Below, piece after piece: positions 14,081-21,353 of a DNA stretch of 31,126 nucleotides (its first letter is position 1; every line of letters starts with the position of its first letter). The translations under genes and the position numbers were made by a program. The notes beneath the pieces are model-generated. The model searched no databases. It was not told where the DNA came from and was given only the letters and a program-made list of their open reading frames with translations. The DNA is from Bacteroidales bacterium. GTDB taxonomy: Bacteria; Bacteroidota; Bacteroidia; Bacteroidales; Marinilabiliaceae. The stretch covers positions 1-31,126 of the forward strand of contig CAAFWU010000065.1 of NCBI GenBank assembly GCA_900766825.1. Reading direction: 5' to 3'.

Positions 14081-16177
14081 TTATGCAAGTTTCTTATAGA
14101 TAAACATAAGATAGACAAACCATGACTTAACGTCTTGAAACTTCGTGCCGTATTTCTTGGAGTAGTCCAAACTGTTAAGGTTGATAGTCTTTGCGCCATT
14201 GGGCATATTGAGGTAGTAAGTAAAGCGAATGTTTTTCGATACTGTATCGTCCTCAAAGTCGTGAGCGGCGCGGGCGTAGGGTACACCGTCGGTTATCTGT
14301 ATCATGCTTAGGTCGGTGTGAGGGGCAAAAACCTGTTCAATATCCGAAGACATTGAGAAGTTGAGCATAACGTCACACGAGAGTAGGTAGTTGCTGTTGG
14401 CTGTGGTTTGTGAGGCTACAGACATAGCCACAACACGGCGGGGGGCTTTCTGGAGTGATATAATCTCCTCTTTGCCAAACGAGGCGGTGAGGTACTTCTT
14501 GCCCACTTCTGCCAATAGGTCTATTGCGCTACTTTCGGTGGTCATACCCCAATGTTGTGAAGGGCAATTATTCACCCAATCGTAGGCGTAGGAGTGTGGC
14601 ACGTTGTCGGGGTAGTCTCCATTGTCCGAGTACTCAAAACTGCATTGTTTGTCTTTCAGATACTCGTATTGCTTAGTAGGCTTTTGGATTTCTCCTGTCG
14701 TATCGGCATACTCTGGAAACTCAACAGTCCAAATGAGATTAGCCGCATCGGTGGGGAGGGTCAGCCCCTCTGCGCTTTGTTGGCTTGCCCAATTTGTAAC
14801 GTCACTTGGGAATGTGTAACTCTTACCCTGATAGGTTACTCCTTTGGTGAAATGTGGGTAGGTTTTGTAGGTCTCGTCCCATTCATCATCTGCGCTATCT
14901 ATTGCTTCTTGCACAACGTCAATTGCTTTTTGGAGAGTGGCAAAGGAGGTTGGTTTAACAAACGGGCCATGTGCTGCGCCCCATTCACTGTACAAATAGT
15001 CAATATGATTTTGGGCTCTCTGGCTCCACTCATCACATAGCTCTTGCCAACGAGAGCCACAATTAAGGCTTTCGAGGGTTGGAGGGAGAGAGACGGTGAG
15101 CGTTGGAGGTTCGCTAAGGTTGGCTTTCTCTTCATCGGTCAGTGTTTCGTAGTACTGACAAGCGGAATTGTAGGCCTCTGTGGCTTGGGCTTGGTTTTGC
15201 GCTACATCTTCATCGGTTGTGGGGTGTGTTGCGCTCAAACCTGTAATACCGTATGGTTCGAGTGATTTATAGTAAGCATCAATAGCTGCCGTATGGTCGT
15301 TAACCAGGGCTTGCCATGTTTGCTGATATGTATCTTTATTATAGTCGGTTGGGAATAGGAATTTGCCGTCGCCATCTGCGGGTACATAGGTGTTTTTCTC
15401 TTTGCCGAGAATGTAATATTCCAAACCATATTGCCCATTAGAGTTTTTATCAATCTCAATAACCCACTTATAAGTATTTGCAAATTTTTGGGTTTTGCTA
15501 ATGTTGTCTTCTAACTCTGTGGTGTTGGTAGGTTCTGCATTTAGGGTGTAGCTGTCAGCTGTGGGAACTTCTACGGTGCTATCCCATACTGCTAACTCTT
15601 TTATATCCTTAATGCGGTTGGTTATAAACTCAGAGAACGAGTCGGTGAGTTCTTTTGCCCAGACTTTCCACTGTACATACTGAGCGTTGGATGCAGCCAC
15701 GGTTTCCCACTTTTTGGCGTTGTCTCTGGCGGTTTCCAGAATGTTTTTGGCTTCGGCTTCGTAGGTTGAGTTGTCGGCTTTGCGGAGAGCAAATTGTCTA
15801 TACTCTACATAATCGAAACCAAATGTAGCGTCACACTCTTTGGCTGAGGTGACAAAGATTACATTAAAATCGGCTGCTCTTCGACCCGCTGAAATCTTGA
15901 TTTCGGACATATTGACGTTGATATTAACGTCTAATGCCACGTCTTCCCAATTAAAACGGTTACGGTCGGCGGGGCTTGAGGTGCAAAACGGCAAAACGGG
16001 CACGTCTTGCATAATCTGCTTGCCGTCAATGGTAATAGAAACAGTCTGGAGTCCGTATGGTGAATAATCTAAAACTCCACCGTTTCTATCTTCAAAGAAG
16101 ATGCGTTTAATACTTCGTACGCCAATAGGTGTATTTGTGGTTAATTCGCTGTCAGAAATCGGAACTGTCCAGAACAT
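14081..16177 (-). CDS. Large putative virion protein (698 aa)
   Basis: The gene encodes 698 residues and no family is recognised. Residues 1-125 are beta-rich (SIKRIFFEDRNGGVLDYS). The middle 370 residues are helical, rich in Trp, Tyr and Asn, and look like an insertion (VQWKVWAKELTDSFSEF). The last 150 residues are beta-rich again, with a compact ending (SWFVYLMFIYKKLA). This split of two beta regions around a helical insertion could be a capsid or spike protein. It is the largest protein of the block after the 976-aa one. The gene follows the 198-aa gene across a large-loop inverted repeat at 16201-16275, which could separate their expression. Confidence 0.75.
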   Translation of the reverse strand: MFWTVPISDSELTTNTPIGVRSIKRIFFEDRNGGVLDYSPYGLQTVSITIDGKQIMQDVPVLPFCTSSPADRNRFNWEDVALDVNINVNMSEIKISAGRRAADFNVIFVTSAKECDATFGFDYVEYRQFALRKADNSTYEAEAKNILETARDNAKKWETVAASNAQYVQWKVWAKELTDSFSEFITNRIKDIKELAVWDSTVEVPTADSYTLNAEPTNTTELEDNISKTQKFANTYKWVIEIDKNSNGQYGLEYYILGKEKNTYVPADGDGKFLFPTDYNKDTYQQTWQALVNDHTAAIDAYYKSLEPYGITGLSATHPTTDEDVAQNQAQATEAYNSACQYYETLTDEEKANLSEPPTLTVSLPPTLESLNCGSRWQELCDEWSQRAQNHIDYLYSEWGAAHGPFVKPTSFATLQKAIDVVQEAIDSADDEWDETYKTYPHFTKGVTYQGKSYTFPSDVTNWASQQSAEGLTLPTDAANLIWTVEFPEYADTTGEIQKPTKQYEYLKDKQCSFEYSDNGDYPDNVPHSYAYDWVNNCPSQHWGMTTESSAIDLLAEVGKKYLTASFGKEEIISLQKAPRRVVAMSVASQTTANSNYLLSCDVMLNFSMSSDIEQVFAPHTDLSMIQITDGVPYARAAHDFEDDTVSKNIRFTYYLNMPNGAKTINLNSLDYSKKYGTKFQDVKSWFVYLMFIYKKLA

Positions 16178-16200
16178 AATGGTGGTTTATTAAAAAAAGT

Positions 16201-16275
16201 GAGCGGTACGGCTGCAATGAGGTTTTTCGGTTTCTAAGTTAGTAATAATAACAAAATAAATCAGCCGTACCGCTC
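16201..16275 (-). terminator. 14-bp perfect inverted repeat with 47-nt loop (possible attenuator or terminator)
   Basis: GAGCGGTACGGCTG (16201-16214) and its exact complement CAGCCGTACCGCTC (16262-16275) flank a 47-nt AT-rich loop. On the minus strand the stem is followed by ACTTTTTTT, so it can act as an intrinsic terminator despite the large loop. It lies between the 198-aa and 698-aa genes and could allow partial read-through to set their ratio. Confidence 0.6.
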
Positions 16276-16302
16276 GGGAAATATAGAGAAAAGGAAGTGC
16301 CT

Positions 16303-16899
16303 TTAGGCCTTGTTGGTCTTCACACCATGCAGAACAATACGTACCGCAACGTCTGTCTTATAAGCCTCGGGGAGGTAGAGGGTTGGGGTGATGTCGGTGA
16401 GGGGGAGGAGGAACTTGGGGCACTCAAGTTTCACGTAGCCAACGAGACCATTGGCGGCATTGGAGGTGGTGCGGAAACGAGACATTGAGGAGCGGGGGAT
16501 AAGAATTTTATCACCGTTCTTAAGTTCCAACTCACCGTTGGCCATAAGGGCGTCAATAACTCCATAGTCGGCTGCGGCCAATGACTTCTCGTCGGTGGCT
16601 GTTACCTTGGCCATGAGAATTTGAATGCCTGTGACAAAAGCGTAGGTGTTGGCCTCAAGTTTGCGGTCGTTGATGTTGGTGATGCCTACTTTCTTACTAT
16701 CGGCACTCTGCATAAGTTCGATAGTGGTGTCCTGCTGAAGAGCGCGGGTTGCGTAAATATCAAAATCTACGCTCTGTACAGTGCCCTTCTGGAGAGCGTT
16801 GTAAAGGTTTTGCTCAATGTATTTAGCACGTGCCTCAAATTCCTGTTTTGCGGTTGAGAGAGTAGTGCCAGTGGCGATAAGTGTAGTTACGTCTGCCAT
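16303..16899 (-). CDS. Putative major structural protein (198 aa), candidate capsid
   Basis: This 198-residue protein has an N-terminal helix (about 35 residues) followed by mixed strands and a beta-rich C-terminus (ECPKFLLPLTDITPTLYLPE, VAVRIVLHGVK). I recognise no family. Its compact soluble look, its place inside the structural block and the strong hairpin directly after it are typical of an abundant virion protein with separately set expression. One jelly-roll domain is about this size, so it is my first candidate for a capsid protein, but that is inference only. The start at 16899 is preceded by an AT-rich leader. The gap to the 186-aa gene is 57 bp. Confidence 0.65.
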   Translation of the reverse strand: MADVTTLIATGTTLSTAKQEFEARAKYIEQNLYNALQKGTVQSVDFDIYATRALQQDTTIELMQSADSKKVGITNINDRKLEANTYAFVTGIQILMAKVTATDEKSLAAADYGVIDALMANGELELKNGDKILIPRSSMSRFRTTSNAANGLVGYVKLECPKFLLPLTDITPTLYLPEAYKTDVAVRIVLHGVKTNKA

Positions 16900-16956
16900 T
16901 TTGTTATTAGTTTATGTGTTTAAGATTTACTTTAATTCAGATTAAGGGATTAAGGA

Positions 16957-17517
16957 TTAAAGGAGAACAGAGCCAACGGACTCAATAGGGGGCTCTCCGA
17001 TGCCCGATACCTCGGGGGTGGTGAGGAGTTGGGGCTCGTTGTAGGAGGTCTGCCATGCGTTCTCGGTGGGTACGTAGTTAGGGGCGTTCACTGCCAGATT
17101 GTCGGTGCCGTCCACCTCTACATACTCGTACTCCTCAGCGTCACCGATGCCAGGGAGGAAAACTTGCTCGTCATCAGTGCCAGAGAGCGAGATGAGGCTC
17201 TTGCCCGCTACCTTGTTAACCAACTTGGTTGAGCCCGCAATCATGCAGCCCAAACCGATGTTGCGGAGGCTCTCGGACTTACCGAACTGAATGCACGCAG
17301 CACCCAGAGCGGCCGTAAGGATAGGAGAAACATAACCAGAAGTGTCACCGTCCAAACCGAGGAGGTCAACACCAGATACATTATCTTTCTGTGAGATTGC
17401 CTTAGCAACTGCAGAACCTGCTGCAATGCCAAGAAGAACCTCACCACCGCGGAGTGCAATTTGACCCCAACCAGATGTAGAGCGCGAACAGGTGCTCTTT
17501 GCTTTTCTTTTAGCCAT
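16957..17517 (-). CDS. Putative virion membrane protein
   Basis: The gene encodes 186 residues. The N-terminus is basic (MAKRKAKSTCSRS), then come two or three moderately hydrophobic, Gly/Ala-rich segments: about 20-42 (LRGGEVLLGIAAGSAVAKAI), 65-78, and 85-100 (NIGLGCMIAGSTKLV). An acidic C-terminal half follows. No family is recognised. VSGVD (47-51) and VSGIG (170-174) belong to a recurrent motif shared with the 480- and 976-aa proteins. A small membrane-embedded virion protein is likely by composition and position. Confidence 0.75.
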   Translation of the reverse strand: MAKRKAKSTCSRSTSGWGQIALRGGEVLLGIAAGSAVAKAISQKDNVSGVDLLGLDGDTSGYVSPILTAALGAACIQFGKSESLRNIGLGCMIAGSTKLVNKVAGKSLISLSGTDDEQVFLPGIGDAEEYEYVEVDGTDNLAVNAPNYVPTENAWQTSYNEPQLLTTPEVSGIGEPPIESVGSVLL

Positions 17518-17553
17518 ATTGTTTTTTTAGTTTTTTGTTTACTGATTTAGATT

Positions 17554-18423
17554 TTAGAATTTAATGCATTTATGTTTGCCGCCTTTAGAACCTTTGCGCT
17601 TGCTCTTCCTACTCTTGAGGCGTGGAACGCCATTCAAACCTTTCGATTTGGATTTTGAGGAGGAGGCGGTTGCAGTCGCTGAGGGACTTTTGACAGCCTT
17701 GTAGATGCAGTAGCCTGCACCACCCGCCAAGAGTGCAATAGCACCCCACTTAATATATTTGCGGGCATTTTCTGATAGTGTCATACCGTTTTTACTGTTT
17801 TGTGTGTTAGATGTTGGAGATACCACAGCTGGCACCGCATTGTTGGTTGTGGTGGTTGTGGTGGTCTTCTTCGTTGTTGTTGATGTGGTGCTTTTGGTGG
17901 TTGTGGGTGCAGTGGTCGAAAGATATGCGGACGACATATAACCCGACTTTCCCCCTTGTGTTGTAATGTAGGTCCAGGAACCCGTGCTCTTCTTAGTGTC
18001 GGCCGTTACGACCTCTCCTTTATTAAGCGTGGTTACGATGTTATTTGACTTGGAGGCGTCAGCGGTTGACCTAAGACGAACCGAGTTACCTGTGACATAC
18101 ATTTTGTTAGATGTGGTGGAGGCTGTGGCCGTGGGTGTGGCCGTGTTACTTCCACCTGTAAAGAAGTTCTTCACTGAGGTAACGGCTTTGTTGGCGGTGG
18201 ACTTTATAGTGTCCCACACGCCGTCAATCTGACCGTCTACAAAAGCGGCCGATACAAAGCCTTTTTTACCTGCTGGGGTGGTAACGTGTAGCCAGGCTCC
18301 TTGTATGTAGTCCGCTGTGCACTTAAGTCCATTGGTAAGTATGCCAACAGCGGAGGCCTCAGGGTCGGGAGCACTGCGAAGTTTCACGGAGGCCGCGGAT
18401 TGGGTATTGATTGTAACTATCAT
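17554..18423 (-). CDS. Double SH3-like protein with C-terminal membrane anchor
   Basis: The gene encodes 289 residues. It has two bacterial SH3-like domains (residues 3-63 and 108-169), each with the RSxxD/A...GxWxxVTTxxGxxG[FY] pattern. A Thr-rich linker spans 170-194, a membrane segment about 224-243 (IKWGAIALLAGGAGYCIYKA), and a strongly basic tail 257-285. SH3b domains usually bind peptidoglycan, so the protein probably sits in a membrane with its SH3 domains facing the cell wall. This suits a virion attachment or entry protein. The start overlaps the 976-aa gene stop by 4 bp (ATGA). The basic tail could contact packaged DNA. Confidence 0.8.
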   Translation of the reverse strand: MIVTINTQSAASVKLRSAPDPEASAVGILTNGLKCTADYIQGAWLHVTTPAGKKGFVSAAFVDGQIDGVWDTIKSTANKAVTSVKNFFTGGSNTATPTATASTTSNKMYVTGNSVRLRSTADASKSNNIVTTLNKGEVVTADTKKSTGSWTYITTQGGKSGYMSSAYLSTTAPTTTKSTTSTTTKKTTTTTTTNNAVPAVVSPTSNTQNSKNGMTLSENARKYIKWGAIALLAGGAGYCIYKAVKSPSATATASSSKSKSKGLNGVPRLKSRKSKRKGSKGGKHKCIKF

Positions 18424-21350
18424 TTCTTTTTAGTGTTTAGATAATAGAAAATTCCACCTAAGGCAACCACGGCCACGCCGCCAATAACCAACCATTTAGT
18501 TGTGCTTGAACTTGTGTTTGTGGTGGCGGCTGTTTGTGCTGCTGCTTGCGTTGCGGCTTGCATGGTCTGAGGCGAAACGGTTGCAATCTTTTGCTTTGCC
18601 GTGGTGGCGGCTGCTTGGGTTGCGGTGGTTGCCGCGGCTGCTGCTGTGGCTGCTGTGGTGGCTGCGGCTGTGGCTACGTTTCGCGCTGTGCTTTGAACGT
18701 TGGAGCGGACATTGTTAACGGTGTTCCTAACCGTGTTAACTCCGTTCTGCACATTGGATTTAACCGTGTTCACGGTATTTCTCACGTTGTTGGCGGCGTT
18801 CTGCACATTGGAGCGAACATTGCTAACGGTGTTTCTCACGTTATTAATGTTGCTCTGCACGGTGTTTCTCACGTTGCTCACGGTGGATTTGACATTGTTA
18901 ACCGTGTTCTTCACGTCGTTCACCTTGGAGGTTACCGCGCTCTTGACGTTGTTAATCTTGGAATTTACCGTATTGGCAACGTTCTTCACTTGGTTTACTC
19001 CACTCTTGACTTGGTTAACCGTGTTCTTTACTTGGTTTACCATACCTTTTGCGGTGTTCACAACGTTCTTTACTTGGTTAACTCCGTCTTTTACTTTTTG
19101 GACAGTGTCTTTGACTTTCTTAACCGCCTTAATGCCGTCACCAACCTTTTTAACTGCATTCTTGACCTGCTTAACCTTGTCCACGACCTTTTTAGCCACA
19201 CCGAAAATCTTCTTGATTTTGGAGAGAATGGCCGTGATGGTGGACATGGCGGAGGCAATGGCTGTACCTGTTGCGGGGTCGCCCAAGCCTTGAACGTCTC
19301 CGTATTCATCGTAGAGAGTGCCGAGACCGTAGACGAGCATTGCCTCGGCATCGTCACCGTCAATGCCAGCCAGTTGGCTCTTGAGCATCCAGCCCGTATA
19401 TTTACCATAGGTGGCGGCTACCCATGTGTTGTTTCCTTGCTTGGTGTCTACCAGAACTTTTGCGCCCTTGGGAATGTTGGTAACCACTTTGCCCTTATCC
19501 TCGCCTGTTTCACGGAGGGGAGTTTGGGCTTTGGTGGTCTTCTCGTTCTCAATAACTTCTACTTGTACCTTTTCGGACTTTTCGTAGCCGACCGCAAGAT
19601 TTTTATCTTCCTTTGCGCCAATTTTTTTCATGTTGGCGTTGTCCTCGTCAATATCTTTCTGGACTTCGGGGTCGGTGGCGTTCTTGGCTGCGTTTTTGGC
19701 GGCTTCAATCTCGGCTTTGCTCTCTGGGTATTCGTTGCCCGACCATTTCTTTTTGTGTCCTTTCTTGAGGCAACTCTTTAGCTTGCTCTCTTTGCCGCCA
19801 ATTTTGGTGTAGGCGTTTTTGAGGTGTCCGTAGCTCTTGTTGCTCTTTTCCCACTCCTCGGCACTGATACCCTGCTTTAGGGCTTCTTCTTTGGTTAGGG
19901 AGCCTGGGTAGGTTTTGTCTGCAATCTTGAACATATTGAGGCGGCACACACCCATAATGCCAGCGCGGATTAGGAACGTTAGGGGGTTAAACCTAACTAT
20001 GAACTTCCAGACCTTTTTGGCAACCTTGGCAATTGCTTTGCCCAGTTTCTTAAAGCCTTTGCCGATTGCTTTAACTGCTTTCTTAATGCCTCTGCCAATC
20101 TTTCTGAATAGCTTTCTGAGTTTACCACCGAGCGGGCCCGCATTTTCGCTATCGTCTACGCTGCCAATTCGTCCCGTCTGCTCCATTTGCGCCAAAACGG
20201 CATTGAGGAGGGCGGGATTATCCCAGGCACTAAGCAAAGTATTGCAAGCGTTCACGGTGGCCGTCTGGAGTTCGGGGGTGTCGAAGAGGTCGGGGCGGTT
20301 GGCCGAAACGGTTGCGGTGCGTTGGATATAGAGGCGTATGCTCTCTTTTGGGTCAATGCCCGATACCATATATTCCATATCGGAACCCGTCATGAGGGCT
20401 TCTACTTCTGGGTCGGTGTCGGCAATCGAACCTAAGCCAGAGATAGATATGTTTATGGTTTTCATGTTGTCGGCCGCCTTGACCATCTTAGAGGACTTTT
20501 TGCGCAACTGCTTTTGCTTGTTTCGTCTCTCTCGTTTGGTTTTGAGGGTGGCGGGGTTGGCTGCTACAATCTCCTTAGCCTCGGTGGTCAGATTTGCATT
20601 GCCTTGGGCTTTCTTGAGACCAGAGAAAAAGCCGCCCTTGGCTTTCTTGGTTTTACCCTGGCGGATAAGTTTCTTATTCTTTCGGTCGGCTTTGGCTTTG
20701 CCGCTCACTTTCTTATAGGTCTTGGCCAATGTGCCATTGAGACCGCGAACGGTTTCCCACTCGTAGCCATCGGGGGTGGTGTTTTCGTCCCAGGCCTGGC
20801 TTTCGAGACCGCTAATCTTGTTGTAGTCGTAGTTGTCTACAACGGTAAAGTCTTCTTCGCTGTCATCGTTATAGTCTTCGGCAATATTGGCATTAATGAG
20901 GCCAGCACCCATGAGGGCTTGCTCCTCGGCTGCCATACGGTCTATAGCATCTTCGCGCTGTGGGGTGTCCCAAGCGTCCAGAACGTAACCGAGCATACCC
21001 GACAACTGTTTAGGGTCTTGGTAACTGCTCACCATTGCGGGGGCGGTGTCCACCACTTTTTTAGTGCGTACAATGTAGTTGCGGAGCATCTCATCGTCTT
21101 GCTCGCTGCCATCGCCAGCAAAGCCCGCAAAGTCGTAGCCAGCGGCCACGGTGTCGGCTTCATCGCCAATATCGTTAGTGTAACCGCCTGCTGCTCGGTT
21201 TATGAAGTTGGCACGGGCGGCATCCTGTTTCATCTGTTGCTCAATGAGGCCCAACGCCCACTTTACCCTGGGGTCGGTGCTTGTGCCATCGAGCAACTGA
21301 ATGTCAATGCCGTTCATGCTATCTATGCCGTCTAAGAATTGAATTTCCAT
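18420..21350 (-). CDS. 976-aa virion-type protein: duplicated modules, cationic amphipathic helix, SH3-like domain, heptad rod, membrane anchor
   Basis: Two related helical modules lie at about 89-143 and 338-396, each with YI-RT followed 32 residues later by AWD-P. Between them lies GYEW...LNG...KKAKGGFF (195-242), also present in the 480-aa protein. At about 410-455 comes a strongly cationic amphipathic run (GIKKAVKAIGKGFKKLGKAI) leading into a hydrophobic stretch (NPLTFLIRAGIMG). An SH3-like domain lies at about 600-655. Residues 740-890 are a heptad-repeat coiled coil, with Val/Ile every 3-4 residues. The end is Ala/Thr-rich with a membrane segment (953-971, WLVIGGVAVVALGGIFYYL). A membrane-anchored wall-binding rod, perhaps for genome delivery, is my inference. 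It starts 3 bp after the 480-aa gene. Confidence 0.8.
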   Translation of the reverse strand: MEIQFLDGIDSMNGIDIQLLDGTSTDPRVKWALGLIEQQMKQDAARANFINRAAGGYTNDIGDEADTVAAGYDFAGFAGDGSEQDDEMLRNYIVRTKKVVDTAPAMVSSYQDPKQLSGMLGYVLDAWDTPQREDAIDRMAAEEQALMGAGLINANIAEDYNDDSEEDFTVVDNYDYNKISGLESQAWDENTTPDGYEWETVRGLNGTLAKTYKKVSGKAKADRKNKKLIRQGKTKKAKGGFFSGLKKAQGNANLTTEAKEIVAANPATLKTKRERRNKQKQLRKKSSKMVKAADNMKTINISISGLGSIADTDPEVEALMTGSDMEYMVSGIDPKESIRLYIQRTATVSANRPDLFDTPELQTATVNACNTLLSAWDNPALLNAVLAQMEQTGRIGSVDDSENAGPLGGKLRKLFRKIGRGIKKAVKAIGKGFKKLGKAIAKVAKKVWKFIVRFNPLTFLIRAGIMGVCRLNMFKIADKTYPGSLTKEEALKQGISAEEWEKSNKSYGHLKNAYTKIGGKESKLKSCLKKGHKKKWSGNEYPESKAEIEAAKNAAKNATDPEVQKDIDEDNANMKKIGAKEDKNLAVGYEKSEKVQVEVIENEKTTKAQTPLRETGEDKGKVVTNIPKGAKVLVDTKQGNNTWVAATYGKYTGWMLKSQLAGIDGDDAEAMLVYGLGTLYDEYGDVQGLGDPATGTAIASAMSTITAILSKIKKIFGVAKKVVDKVKQVKNAVKKVGDGIKAVKKVKDTVQKVKDGVNQVKNVVNTAKGMVNQVKNTVNQVKSGVNQVKNVANTVNSKINNVKSAVTSKVNDVKNTVNNVKSTVSNVRNTVQSNINNVRNTVSNVRSNVQNAANNVRNTVNTVKSNVQNGVNTVRNTVNNVRSNVQSTARNVATAAATTAATAAAAATTATQAAATTAKQKIATVSPQTMQAATQAAAQTAATTNTSSSTTKWLVIGGVAVVALGGIFYYLNTKKK
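18660..19130 (-). repeat. Degenerate tandem repeats encoding the heptad rod
   Basis: Imperfect repeats of a roughly 21-bp unit with GTGTT and ACGTTGTTAAC-like words encode V-nV-r-V heptads of the 976-aa protein. The DNA is diverged, not identical, indicating an old expansion held by protein selection. Confidence 0.7.
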
Positions 21351-21353
21351 GAT

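Noticed and set aside
16303..16899. Firm naming of the 198-aa protein as a jelly-roll major capsid protein
   Set aside because: No recognisable capsid signature in the sequence alone; kept only as a candidate pending structure prediction.
18534..19781. Long plus-strand ORFs opposite the 976-aa gene
   Set aside because: They are antisense shadows of the heptad repeats; the minus frame has domains, a membrane anchor and operon fit.
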